From Carnobacterium_B sp045617425 (lineage in GTDB: Bacteria > Bacillota > Bacilli > Lactobacillales > Carnobacteriaceae): a stretch of 64,000 nt of DNA. This document shows, one piece after another, positions 1 to 7,655 of the stretch; the first letter of the stretch is position 1, and every line of letters begins with the position of its first letter. The position numbers and the translations under genes were made by a program. The DNA lies in contig NZ_JAZLIO010000006.1 in assembly GCF_045617425.1 (NCBI RefSeq), forward strand, positions 1 to 64,000, written 5' to 3'. The notes beneath the pieces were generated by a model. The model was not told the origin of the DNA, searched no databases, and saw nothing but the letters and a program-made list of their open reading frames with translations.

Positions 1-53
1 GCGCCGATGGTAGTGAAGGGATTCCCTTTGTGAGAGTAGGACGTTGCCACGCA
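1..53 (+). rRNA. rrf: 5S ribosomal RNA, 3' part (cut by window edge)
   Basis: These bases match the last 53 bases of the complete 5S gene at 2876-2994, with one difference: G at 43 where the other copy has A at 2984. The 5' two thirds lie outside the window. With tRNA-Asn and tRNA-Thr directly downstream, this looks like the distal end of an rRNA operon. Confidence 0.93.
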
Positions 54-64
54 GATTCAATTAT

Positions 65-138
65 TCCGCAATAGCTCAGTTGGTAGTAGCGCATGACTGT
101 TAATCATGATGTCGTAGGTTCGAGTCCTACTTGCGGAG
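65..138 (+). tRNA. tRNA-Asn (GTT)
   Basis: A full cloverleaf can be drawn. The acceptor stem TCCGCAA pairs with TTGCGGA, followed by discriminator G, and the anticodon loop CTGTTAA carries GTT. The 3' CCA is not encoded. It lies 11 bases after the 5S end and is probably processed from the same transcript. Confidence 0.95.
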
Positions 139-176
139 TTCTTTTTTTTTGCAAGTAAATACTATGACTTAGTAGT

Positions 177-249
177 GCCGCTTTAGCTCAGTCGGTAGAG
201 CGCTTCCATGGTAAGGAAGAGGTCGCCGGTTCAAATCCGGCAAGTGGCT
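177..249 (+). tRNA. tRNA-Thr (GGT)
   Basis: The acceptor stem GCCGCTT pairs with AAGTGGC (one G-U) and is followed by T. The anticodon stem CTTCC/GGAAG encloses the loop ATGGTAA with anticodon GGT. CCA is not encoded. This is the last RNA of the rRNA operon before its terminator. Confidence 0.94.
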
Positions 250-269
250 TCATGTAACCAACAAAAATG

Positions 270-303
270 GAAATCCTATAAATAGAGGGTTTCTTTTTTT
301 TGT
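270..303 (+). terminator. Rho-independent terminator of the rRNA/tRNA operon
   Basis: GAAATCCT pairs with AGGGTTTC (one G-U) around a short loop and is followed by a run of eight T. It lies 20 bases after tRNA-Thr. Confidence 0.8.
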
Positions 304-831
304 TCTTTAATTTTTAGTGTTAATAGATTATTCAAAATACTCACCAAATATTTCTAGAGGAATGGGGTTACTTGTAACCCTGTAGAGGATTCAATGAGAA
401 TTATAAACCATTATTGCTTCAGGAATGAATTACAGTTTATTTGAAGCTTGAAAGCTTGTAAAACTCCAGGCTTACAGGCTGTCCCATGTCTCCATAACCA
501 AACCCGTCTATTCCCGAAGAATTTTTATTTTGAAACATTCACACCATTTGTCATACAATCAAAAAAAGTGATCTATAAATTCAGCTTTCTTGTTATAACC
601 ATGTTCTGATTTCGAAAAAAACTTCTCTAATGAGCTTATTTACAGATATGTAATCCTTTTTTCAATCGTTGTGAAATACATTATCTTCCTCCTAAAAGAA
701 TAGTGGTTCAGTACAGAAGTAAGTAGTATTAGTTCTAGTGTAATCTAATCATGAAGTAACTTCAATTTGAAACTGTGCTAAAGATAAGAACGAATTCAAA
801 TGAATTTCTCATACTTAATCTAGCACTCTCT
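304..831. other. Gene-poor intergenic stretch
   Basis: No intact gene, RNA or mobile element was found here. The only content noted is the decayed minus-strand frame at 437-681. The promoter of the next gene begins at 832. Confidence 0.6.
437..681 (-). pseudogene. Decayed minus-strand reading frame of unknown function
   Basis: On the minus strand a strong ribosome site (AGGAGG, about 688-694) sits just before an ATG at 681. The frame encodes MYFTTIEKRITYL and then meets a stop. Beyond it the same frame stays protein-like (ISSLEKFFSKSEHG, then KKAEFIDHFF) to stops at 559 and 508. A second frame continues from 508 as DGFGYGDMGQPVSLEFY and ends at a stop at 437. A good start, protein-like composition, two stops and one frame change suggest a dead gene of about 80 codons. 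The family was not recognised. The alternative is chance coding-like composition in AT-rich intergenic DNA. Confidence 0.35.
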
Positions 832-860
832 TTGAGTCCAAAGGATAGGACTGTTATACT
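832..860 (+). promoter_or_regulatory. Promoter of the MDR oxidoreductase gene
   Basis: TTGAGT (832-837), 17 bases, then TATACT (855-860) preceded by TG, which makes an extended -10. The spacer contains the inverted repeat AGTCC (835-839) / GGACT (848-852), so a repressor or activator could bind between the two boxes. Confidence 0.7.
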
Positions 861-901
861 TAACTTAGTATAAAATGGAATTTAAAGAGAGGAAGATAAG
901 A

Positions 902-1897
902 ATGAAAGCTTTAATCCATGAAAAAAACAGTGGTATAAAAGGACTAAGAATAGGAGAAATTGAACCTAGAAAAGTAGATGAGAAAGAAGTTCGGATTAAA
1001 GTGAAAATAGTAGGATTGAATCACCGTGATTTGGCAACTATTAAAGGGCGTGATGGAACAAGTAGCCCTTTAGTAATTGGATCAGATTGTGCAGGTATTA
1101 TAGACGAAATAGGCAAAGAAGTGACAATGTTTAAGGTAGGAGATGAAGTCATTGTGAACCCTAGTATAGGTTGGTTAAATAATACACCAGCGCCACCAGA
1201 CAATTTTCAGATATTAGGAAATCCAATGCAGGGAACATTCTCAGAAGAATTTATCATTAATGAAAAGTTTGTTGCTTTAAAACCAAGTCATCTGACATGG
1301 GAAGAAGCGGGAGTCCTCTCATTGGGGGCATTAACAGCATATAGAGCCCTGTTTACAAAAGGGGAAGTAAGTGATCAGCAAACGATCTTAATCCCAGGAA
1401 TAGGTGGAGGTGTGGCGACCAACTTGCTTCAATTCAGCAAAGCGGTGGGTATAAAAGTTTATGTCACGTCGCGTTCTGAAGAAAAATTAAATAAAGCAAA
1501 AAAAATCGGAGCAGCTAAAGGAATAAACAGTAAAAATGATTGGGAAAAAGAATTAAATGGTGAAAAAGTGGACGTAGTAATCGAATCAGTAGGAGCGGCA
1601 ACCTTCAATCAATCATTGAAACAATTAAAAAAGGGTGGAAAATTGGTTTTATTCGGTTCTTCAACAGGTGACGTTGTTGATCTGAATTTGAGAGAGTTCT
1701 TTTACGGTCAATATACAATGTTGGGAACCACAATGGGTAGCAGAGAAGAATATCTCGAGATGCTTAAATTTATTGAAAAACACTCAATTAAACCAGTTGT
1801 TGATACTATTTATGATTTTGAGGATTATGCATTGGCCTTTAATAGATTAGAAACAGCAAAACAAATGGGTAAAATAGGTATACGTATTAGTAAATAA
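902..1897 (+). CDS. Zinc-type alcohol dehydrogenase / quinone oxidoreductase family protein (MDR superfamily)
   Basis: This 331-residue protein has the medium-chain dehydrogenase/reductase layout. An N-terminal GroES-like domain contains GLNHRDLATIKG and GSDCAGIIDEIG. A Rossmann domain follows, with the nucleotide loop GIGGGVATNL at about residues 167-176. It most likely reduces a small carbonyl or quinone with NAD(P)H in the cytoplasm. The Cys cluster for structural zinc is absent, which points to the YogA/quinone-reductase side of the family; substrate unknown. The ATG at 902 is chosen because AGAGAGGAAG lies just upstream; an in-frame ATG at 875 has no such site and is too close to the promoter. 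It appears to be monocistronic. Confidence 0.82.
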   Translation: MKALIHEKNSGIKGLRIGEIEPRKVDEKEVRIKVKIVGLNHRDLATIKGRDGTSSPLVIGSDCAGIIDEIGKEVTMFKVGDEVIVNPSIGWLNNTPAPPDNFQILGNPMQGTFSEEFIINEKFVALKPSHLTWEEAGVLSLGALTAYRALFTKGEVSDQQTILIPGIGGGVATNLLQFSKAVGIKVYVTSRSEEKLNKAKKIGAAKGINSKNDWEKELNGEKVDVVIESVGAATFNQSLKQLKKGGKLVLFGSSTGDVVDLNLREFFYGQYTMLGTTMGSREEYLEMLKFIEKHSIKPVVDTIYDFEDYALAFNRLETAKQMGKIGIRISK

Positions 1898-1986
1898 GAC
1901 ATATTTTATATTTTGTAAGGCTTTTCTTGGTATCTAAATTAATAAGTGTTAAACTTAATGAAGCAAATGTAAAAGGAAGTGTTAGG

Positions 1987-2265
1987 ATGGAATTTGTAAA
2001 AAATGGAAACAGTTTTTTGAAAAATGATGAATCCGGAAAAATGATTGCGGAAGTAACGTATGTTCCTTCTGGTGAAGATAAAGTAATTTTAGACCATACT
2101 TTTGTTGATCCATCTTTAAGAGGACAAGGCATTGCTGCCCAATTGGTTGATAAAGTTGTTGAAGAGATGGAAAAAGAAGGGAAAAAAATTGTCCCACTTT
2201 GTCCATATGCAAAAGAATTATTTGATAGAAAACCTGAAAAATATAAACATATTGAAGCCGAATAG
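1987..2265 (+). CDS. Small GNAT-family N-acetyltransferase (YidJ/YjdJ-like)
   Basis: This 92-residue protein consists of a single minimal GNAT fold. The acetyl-CoA binding segment is visible as VDPSLRGQGIAAQLV (about residues 38-52), and CPYAKELFDR near the C-terminus is typical of the short GCN5-related family. The substrate of this family is mostly unknown. The ATG at 1987 follows AAAAGGAAG at good spacing; an upstream in-frame start at 1927 lacks a ribosome site and is rejected. It lies 89 bases after the MDR gene in the same orientation and before a strong terminator, so co-transcription is possible. Confidence 0.82.
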   Translation: MEFVKNGNSFLKNDESGKMIAEVTYVPSGEDKVILDHTFVDPSLRGQGIAAQLVDKVVEEMEKEGKKIVPLCPYAKELFDRKPEKYKHIEAE

Positions 2266-2300
2266 TTATTATGCTATTGAAAAAGCAGTCATTTATTGGT

Positions 2301-2337
2301 AAAGTGGTTAAGAAGTGTCATAATTCTTACCCACTTT
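2301..2337 (+). terminator. Hairpin terminator after the GNAT gene
   Basis: AAAGTGG-TTAAGAA pairs with TTCTTA-CCCACTTT (13 pairs, one mismatch) and is followed by TTTTAT. A-rich flanks would let it act on both strands. It separates the GNAT gene from the tRNA array. Confidence 0.75.
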
Positions 2338-2410
2338 TATTAGTTTAATCGGTTTAAAAATACGGAAGATTATAAAATGATTAAAAATACAGAAAAATGG
2401 AAGAATAGTC

Positions 2411-2439
2411 TTTACTTTTCTGTGAATTATTTATATAAT
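2411..2439 (+). promoter_or_regulatory. Promoter of the tRNA-5S array
   Basis: TTTACT (2411-2416), a 17-base spacer and a perfect TATAAT (2434-2439), 32 bases before tRNA-Glu. Its presence shows that the array is transcribed independently of the rRNA operon at the left edge. Confidence 0.75.
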
Positions 2440-2471
2440 ATTTCTTGTGCTTGAATATTTTTAAACATCAT

Positions 2472-2543
2472 GGCCCGTTGGTCAAGCGGTTAAGACACCG
2501 CCCTTTCACGGCGGTATCACGGGTTCGATTCCCGTACGGGTCA
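2472..2543 (+). tRNA. tRNA-Glu (TTC)
   Basis: The acceptor stem GGCCCGT pairs with ACGGGTC (one G-U) and ends with A. The anticodon stem CCGCC/GGCGG holds the loop CTTTCAC with anticodon TTC. CCA is not encoded. It is the first gene of the array. Confidence 0.95.
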
Positions 2544-2565
2544 TAGTCTTTTTTTATTAAATTTT

Positions 2566-2638
2566 GCCGGCTTAGCTCAGTTGGTAGAGCATCTGAATCG
2601 TAATCAGAGGGTCGAGGGTTCAACTCCTTTAGCCGGCA
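2566..2638 (+). tRNA. tRNA-Thr (CGT)
   Basis: The acceptor stem GCCGGCT/AGCCGGC is perfect and followed by A. The anticodon stem TCTGA/TCAGA encloses ATCGTAA, anticodon CGT, which reads ACG codons. The T stem uses G-U pairs. This is a different threonine isoacceptor from the GGT gene at 177. Confidence 0.93.
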
Positions 2639-2679
2639 TGCGTTTAGTTGTTCATTTAATAGGAAAGATAATTTTATTT

Positions 2680-2763
2680 GGAGGGGTAGCGAAGTGGCTA
2701 AACGCGGCGGACTGTAAATCCGCTCCTTCGGGTTCGGCAGTTCGAATCTGCCCCCCTCCACCA
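2680..2763 (+). tRNA. tRNA-Tyr (GTA)
   Basis: A class II tRNA with a long variable arm (CTCCTTCGGGTTCGG region). The acceptor stem GGAGGGG/CCCCTCC is followed by A and then an encoded CCA (2761-2763). The anticodon stem GCGGA/TCCGC encloses CTGTAAA, anticodon GTA. It is the only tRNA in the window with an encoded CCA end. Confidence 0.95.
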
Positions 2764-2767
2764 TTTA

Positions 2768-2839
2768 TGGGCTATAGCCAAGCGGTAAGGCAAGGGACTT
2801 TGACTCCCTCACGCGTTGGTTCGAATCCAGCTAGCCCAG
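2768..2839 (+). tRNA. tRNA-Gln (TTG)
   Basis: The acceptor stem TGGGCTA/TAGCCCA is perfect and ends with G. The anticodon stem AGGGA/TCCCT encloses CTTTGAC, anticodon TTG. It starts only four bases after tRNA-Tyr, so the two must be cut from a common precursor. Confidence 0.95.
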
Positions 2840-2875
2840 TTGCATGAATATGCAAAAAAATACAAAGATGAAAAT

Positions 2876-2994
2876 TGTGTGGTGATAATGGCAAGAAGGT
2901 CACACCTGTTCCCATGCCGAACACAGAAGTTAAGCTTCTTAGCGCCGATGGTAGTGAAGGGATTCCCTTTGTGAGAGTAGGACATTGCCACGCA
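2876..2994 (+). rRNA. rrf: 5S ribosomal RNA (complete, orphan copy inside a tRNA array)
   Basis: The sequence has the hallmarks of bacterial 5S rRNA, including CCCATGCCGAACACAG and a terminal helix in which TGTGTGG pairs with CCACGCA. Its 3' 53 bases match the copy at the left edge except for A at 2984. No 16S or 23S gene lies upstream: tRNA-Gln precedes it and tRNA-Lys follows it. It is therefore transcribed as part of a tRNA operon. Confidence 0.95.
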
Positions 2995-3010
2995 AAGTCA
3001 TTTTTAAGTT

Positions 3011-3083
3011 GAGTCATTAGCTCAGTTGGTAGAGCATCTGACTTTTAATCAGAGGGTCGCAGGTTCGAATCCTGCATGACTCA
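3011..3083 (+). tRNA. tRNA-Lys (TTT)
   Basis: The acceptor stem GAGTCAT/ATGACTC is perfect and followed by A. The anticodon stem TCTGA/TCAGA encloses CTTTTAA, anticodon TTT. It lies 16 bases after the 5S gene and is the last gene of the array. Confidence 0.95.
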
Positions 3084-3087
3084 TAAT

Positions 3088-3122
3088 AAAAACTTGCAAC
3101 GTTAATCGTTGCAAGTTTTTTT
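3088..3122 (+). terminator. Terminator of the tRNA-5S array
   Basis: AAAAACTTGCAACG pairs perfectly with CGTTGCAAGTTTTT around a five-base loop, and the downstream arm runs into a T tract. It begins five bases after tRNA-Lys. Confidence 0.9.
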
Positions 3123-3186
3123 GTGTTAAAAATAGGAATAGGAAGTTAATTAATAACGATAGGGTCTATAAATGGGTGGATTAATG

Positions 3187-3214
3187 TTATTCATAGGAAA
3201 TATTATGGTATAAT
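3187..3214 (+). promoter_or_regulatory. Promoter of cdaA-cdaR-glmM
   Basis: TTATTC (3187-3192), 16 bases, then TATAAT (3209-3214) preceded by TGG, an extended -10. It lies 42 bases before the cdaA start. Confidence 0.65.
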
Positions 3215-3256
3215 ACACAATGGGTGACAATCAGAAACATTATCGGAGGTGCGCAT

Positions 3257-4096
3257 ATGTCTATAGATTGGTCACAATTAGTCACGTGGCGAAATTTTCT
3301 TAACGTGGTAGATATATTAGTAGTTACATTCTTTATTTATCAGTTGATAATTATTTTACGTGGGAGTAGAGCTGTTCAACTACTAAAAGGAATTGCTGTT
3401 ATCATGTTAATAAAAGTAGCAAGTTTTTTTCTGGAGTTGCAAACAGTTGATTGGATTGTTGATTTAGTTATTCAATGGAGTGTTCTTGCAATGATTATTA
3501 TTTTTCAACCAGAAATGCGAAGAGGGTTAGAACATCTTGGCCGCGGATCTATTTTTAATCGAGCAAAACGAAAAGTAAATCCTGGAGAAAATTTGGTCCA
3601 ACAATTAGCAAAAGCTGTTCAATATATGGCGAAAAGAAGAATTGGAGCTTTAATTTCTATCCAAATGGATACAGAGTTAGATGAATTTATTGGAACAGGA
3701 ATTCCGCTAGATGCTGACATATCCAGTGAACTATTAATCAATATTTTCATTCCCAATACACCGTTGCATGATGGAGCAGTCATCATCAGGGATTATAAAA
3801 TAGCCTCTGCTGCTAGTTATCTACCTTTATCAGAAAGCACGCTTATTTCTAAAGAATTAGGAACAAGGCATCGTGCAGCCATTGGTTTAAGTGAAGTAAC
3901 AGATGCTATAACAATTATTGTCTCTGAAGAAACCGGTGGGGTCAGTGTTTCATATAAAGGCGAGTTATTACGTGAATTATCTAAAGAGGATTTTGAAAAA
4001 TTCTTAGCTAAAAACTTAATTGTTGTTGAAAAAGAAGAGAAGAAAAATTCTTTTCAAGAAATGGTGGATAGTTTTAAAAAGGGGGCTTCTAAATAA
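3257..4096 (+). CDS. cdaA: Diadenylate cyclase CdaA (c-di-AMP synthase)
   Basis: CdaA condenses two ATP into the second messenger c-di-AMP at the membrane, controlling potassium and osmolyte uptake and wall homeostasis. The 279-residue protein has three N-terminal membrane segments (about residues 13-90), then the DAC domain with the DGA motif at residues 172-174 (LHDGAVII) and the RHR motif at 204-206 (TRHRAAIG). Both catalytic motifs are intact and the length is normal. The ATG at 3257 follows GGAGGTG; the longer frame from 3224 lacks a ribosome site. Its stop overlaps the cdaR start (TAATG), so translation is coupled. The cdaA-cdaR-glmM order is the standard Bacillota arrangement. Confidence 0.96.
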   Translation: MSIDWSQLVTWRNFLNVVDILVVTFFIYQLIIILRGSRAVQLLKGIAVIMLIKVASFFLELQTVDWIVDLVIQWSVLAMIIIFQPEMRRGLEHLGRGSIFNRAKRKVNPGENLVQQLAKAVQYMAKRRIGALISIQMDTELDEFIGTGIPLDADISSELLINIFIPNTPLHDGAVIIRDYKIASAASYLPLSESTLISKELGTRHRAAIGLSEVTDAITIIVSEETGGVSVSYKGELLRELSKEDFEKFLAKNLIVVEKEEKKNSFQEMVDSFKKGASK

Positions 4097-5250
4097 TGGA
4101 GAAACTTTACAACAATCCATGGTTTATGAAGATCATTGCACTCGCATTTGCTATACTACTGTTTACTTATGTAAACAGTAGTAATAATCGAGTTCAAACA
4201 ACCAGCGGAATTGATGGATTAAGTGCATCTACAACAGAAACCATACTTGAAGTACCAATAGTAGTTGAAATCGATCAAGATAATTATTATGTAACGGGAT
4301 TTCCAGAGACAGTTTCCGTAGAAATATCAGGTCCGTCAAGTATCGTGTTAAATACAAAAACGACTAAAAATTTTGATATTGTAGCAACTGATTTAGACAG
4401 TTTAGGGGTTGGTACTCATACTATTGAATTGGTTGCTGAAGGACTTTCACCTCAGTTAGATTATCAAATCTTACCTGAAGAAGTAACAATAACGATTGAA
4501 GAAAAAAAAGTTGAAACTTTTAGTGTCGATGTTGAATTTGACGAGTCATTCATTGGTGATGAGTTTGAGACCGGTACACCAACAGTCAATTATGAAACGG
4601 TTGAACTGACAGGGACAGCATCTATAATTGATCAAGTTGAAGATGTGAAAGTAGTTGTAGCTGAAGAAGAGGATGTTACAGAAGACATTGTTCAAACACT
4701 TCCAGTTATCGTTACTGATGCTGAAGGAAATGAATTAGATGTTAATCTGAATCCTAGTGAGATAACAGTGACGATACCTGTTGATCCAATTGCGAAGCAA
4801 GTGCCTGTAGTATTAAATCAAACTGGTACGCCAAATGTGGACTTGAGTTATGAGTTAGGCATTAGTAATCAAACGGCTACAATGGTTGCGATACAGGGCG
4901 AAAATGAACTGGTAAATAGTTTAAGCAGTTATCCAGTAGATATTGATATAACGGATATAACTGAAACAACAACTCAATCGATTGATCTGCCTTTACTTGA
5001 AGGAGTAACAGCTATAGAGCCTGAAAAAATTGAAGTAACGATAACTGTTACTCAAAATTCACAAGGAAATGGACAAAGTAACAATGAAACTAGCAACGAA
5101 AGTTCGAGCTCAAGTTCGAGCGAATCTAGTTCATCGAGTGAATCAACACCAAAAGAAAATGAATCATCAGAAAGTGACACTTCTTCTGAATCATCAAGCG
5201 AGTCATTAGATGAGTCATCAAGCGAATCCAGTGAAGAAGTAAGTGAATAG
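4096..5250 (+). CDS. cdaR: CdaA regulatory protein CdaR (YbbR-domain protein)
   Basis: CdaR is anchored by one N-terminal membrane segment (about residues 9-27) and exposes YbbR repeats outside the cell; it modulates CdaA activity. At least three YbbR-like units can be followed, for example VPIVVEID, FSVDVEFDE and VPVVLNQTG as strand starts. The last 60 or so of its 384 residues are almost only Ser and Glu (4.9% of nothing else), a low-complexity acidic tail that follows the final domain and has no LPxTG signal. The start codon overlaps the cdaA stop. The function is inferred from family and operon position. Confidence 0.9.
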   Translation: MEKLYNNPWFMKIIALAFAILLFTYVNSSNNRVQTTSGIDGLSASTTETILEVPIVVEIDQDNYYVTGFPETVSVEISGPSSIVLNTKTTKNFDIVATDLDSLGVGTHTIELVAEGLSPQLDYQILPEEVTITIEEKKVETFSVDVEFDESFIGDEFETGTPTVNYETVELTGTASIIDQVEDVKVVVAEEEDVTEDIVQTLPVIVTDAEGNELDVNLNPSEITVTIPVDPIAKQVPVVLNQTGTPNVDLSYELGISNQTATMVAIQGENELVNSLSSYPVDIDITDITETTTQSIDLPLLEGVTAIEPEKIEVTITVTQNSQGNGQSNNETSNESSSSSSSESSSSSESTPKENESSESDTSSESSSESLDESSSESSEEVSE

Positions 5251-5303
5251 AAATAGCAAACCTAAATGGATAAGGTTTAAACTTTGAAAAGGGGCATGTT
5301 AGA

Positions 5304-6662
5304 ATGGGAAAATATTTTGGAACAGATGGGGTAAGAGGGGTTGCTAATTCAGAACTAACTCCAGAATTAGCTTTTAAATTAGGAAGATACGGTGGGTATG
5401 TTTTAACTCAACACGCTGAAGGCGAAGAGCATCCACGTGTTCTAGTTGGAAGAGATACTCGTATTTCTGGTGAGATGCTAGAATCTGCATTAATTGCAGG
5501 TCTTTTATCCGTTGGAATCGAAGTAATGAAATTAGGAGTTATATCTACTCCTGGAGTAGCGTATTTAACTCGTATTCAAGGTGCTGCAGCTGGTGTTATG
5601 ATTTCAGCTTCACACAATCCTGCACCTGACAATGGTATTAAATTCTTTGGATCAGATGGGTTTAAGTTATCTGATGATACTGAATTAGAAATCGAGGCAT
5701 TATTAGACGAAGAGAATGATAATTTACCTCGTCCTAGTGCAAAAGGATTAGGTACGGTTGATGAGTATCCAGAAGGTGCTTTAAAATACACTCAATTTTT
5801 ACAACAAACAATTCCAAATGATTTAGCTGGATTGCAAGTTTGTTTAGATGGTGCAAACGGAGCCACAAGTCCTCTTCTTAATCGACTATTTGCAGATTTA
5901 GAAACAGAATTCGATGTGATGGCATCAACACCAAATGGGTTGAATATTAATGACGGTGTTGGTTCAACTCATCCTGAAGGTTTGGCTAAATTTGTAGTTG
6001 AAAAAGGAGCCGATGCTGGATTAGCATTTGATGGTGATGGGGATAGGGTGATTGCTGTTGATGAATTAGGAAATATCATTGATGGAGATAAAATTATGTT
6101 TATCTGTGGCAAGTATTTACAAGAAAAAGGCCGATTGAAAAAAGATACCATTGTTTCTACTGTAATGAGCAACTTAGGGTTCCATAAAGCAATTGAGGCC
6201 AATAATATGATTGCTCTTCAAACAAAAGTTGGAGATCGTTATGTAGTAGAAGAAATGCGCAAAAATGGTTATAACTTTGGTGGAGAACAATCAGGACACA
6301 TGGTATTCCTAGATTATAATACCACTGGTGATGGAATCTTATCAGGAATTCAATTGTTGAATGTTATGAAAGAAACAGGGAAAAAACTTTCAGAGTTAGC
6401 TGAAGAGGTTCAAACATATCCTCAAAAATTGGTTAATATTCGCGTTAGTGATAAAAATGGCGCAATGGATGTCCCAGCAATAAAAGCGATCATCGAAGAA
6501 GTCGAAAGTGAAATGAATGGAGATGGACGTATTTTAGTTCGTCCTAGTGGAACTGAACCATTGTTGCGTGTAATGGCAGAAGCTCCAACACAAGAAAAAG
6601 TAGACCTTTATGTTGACCGAATTGCTTCAGTTGTAAAACAAGAAATTGGTTTAGTTGAGTAA
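5304..6662 (+). CDS. glmM: Phosphoglucosamine mutase GlmM
   Basis: GlmM converts glucosamine-6-phosphate to glucosamine-1-phosphate, the step that commits aminosugar to UDP-GlcNAc and peptidoglycan. The 452-residue protein shows the phospho-serine loop ISASHNPAPDNG (about residues 100-111), the metal loop DGDGDR (about 242-247) and the phosphate-binding RPSGTEPLLR near residue 413. Length is typical. AAAAGGGG lies upstream of the ATG. In related bacteria CdaA binds GlmM and c-di-AMP output is tuned through it, which explains the operon. Confidence 0.97.
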   Translation: MGKYFGTDGVRGVANSELTPELAFKLGRYGGYVLTQHAEGEEHPRVLVGRDTRISGEMLESALIAGLLSVGIEVMKLGVISTPGVAYLTRIQGAAAGVMISASHNPAPDNGIKFFGSDGFKLSDDTELEIEALLDEENDNLPRPSAKGLGTVDEYPEGALKYTQFLQQTIPNDLAGLQVCLDGANGATSPLLNRLFADLETEFDVMASTPNGLNINDGVGSTHPEGLAKFVVEKGADAGLAFDGDGDRVIAVDELGNIIDGDKIMFICGKYLQEKGRLKKDTIVSTVMSNLGFHKAIEANNMIALQTKVGDRYVVEEMRKNGYNFGGEQSGHMVFLDYNTTGDGILSGIQLLNVMKETGKKLSELAEEVQTYPQKLVNIRVSDKNGAMDVPAIKAIIEEVESEMNGDGRILVRPSGTEPLLRVMAEAPTQEKVDLYVDRIASVVKQEIGLVE

Positions 6663-6708
6663 AAATGACATGATTAATCGGTATTTCTACAAATGAAAGC
6701 AACAAACT

Positions 6709-6757
6709 AAAGAGCTTTAGATTCTAATGTGTAAACATTAATCTAAAGCTCTTTTTT
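6709..6757 (+). terminator. Terminator of cdaA-cdaR-glmM
   Basis: AAGAGCTTTAGATT pairs perfectly with AATCTAAAGCTCTT and is followed by six T. It lies 47 bases after glmM. Confidence 0.9.
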
Positions 6758-6897
6758 GATACTTTAAAGAAGTTAAACTAGAAATTATTTACGAATAAAA
6801 ATCAAGAATATTATATTAAAGGGCATTGACCAAAAGTTAAATGGATACTATATTTATTTTTAATTAGTATTTAATAAAGTAGTTAGGGGTAGATAAA

Positions 6898-7565
6898 GTG
6901 ATTTTGTTGGGTTCAATTGTTAAGGGTTTAGCGGTGGTTCTTGGAGGAAGTAGTGGATTAGTGTTAAAAAAGGAATATCAAAACATCTAGGTACAGCTAT
7001 TATGAGCAGTTTAGCGCTTTGTGTATTGTATATTGGATTCAGAGGAGCATTAGCTGGAGAAAATATACTCATTGCAGTAGGTTCAATGGTGATTGGGGTT
7101 ATTATCGGTGAAGGGATGAATTTAGAGGAAAAAGTAAATAATCTAGGAAACTTAATAGAAACTAAATTTCAAACAAAAGATGATACATTATCCATTTCTA
7201 AAGGATTCATAACAGCGAGTTTATTGATTTGTGTCGAGGCCTTGCAAAGTGGGTTAACTGGCATCATGAAACCTTATTAGCTAAATCGTTAATTGATGGT
7301 ATAGCAGCTCTTGTGTTGGCTTGCAGTCTTGGTATAGGTGTTTTTGCTAGCAGGAGGTTTAGTGCTGATCTATGAGAGAAGTATTTCTTTGCTAGCAAGA
7401 GTTATAGCTCCCTTGTTAACAGAAAGTGTAATTAATGAAATGACATGTGTGGATTTTCTACTGATAATTGGTCTAGCGTTAAGTACGTTAAAGATTACAG
7501 ACTTAAAAATTATGAACTATGCTCCTGCAGCATTTATTCCAATTATTTTTGGATTATTTTATTAA
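6898..7565 (+). pseudogene. DUF554 family membrane protein, inactivated by frameshifts
   Basis: The translation follows the DUF554 family across three frames. From GTG at 6898 it reads MILLGSIVKGLAVVLGG, then needs one extra A in the A-run at 6966-6971 to continue as KKGISKHLG and SLALCVLYIGFRGAL. Near 7263 a second one-base loss breaks LTGNHETLLAKSLIDG. Near 7335 a third shift leads into the C-terminal part (LLARVIAPLLTESVINEM). The usual GAMAIVG stretch before LQSGLTG has also shrunk to EA, consistent with a small in-frame deletion. With three frameshifts it cannot make a full-length protein. DUF554 proteins are small polytopic membrane proteins of unknown function. Confidence 0.82.
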
Positions 7566-7655
7566 GCGAACTAACCAATTGTAAAAGAATTAATTGGGTT
7601 AGTGTTGCATCATTATCACTAATATAGTATATTTAAAAGCGTAATTTAATAGTAA

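Noticed and set aside
1887..2212. Minus-strand frames opposite the GNAT gene
   Set aside because: They are antisense to a recognisable acetyltransferase and resemble no protein.
2468..2847. Open frames of 88-98 codons on both strands over the tRNA array
   Set aside because: They consist of tRNA sequence read as protein. Such spurious products are well known from tRNA clusters.
2772..3017. Open frames on the minus strand over the orphan 5S gene
   Set aside because: They overlap the 5S gene completely and have no ribosome site.
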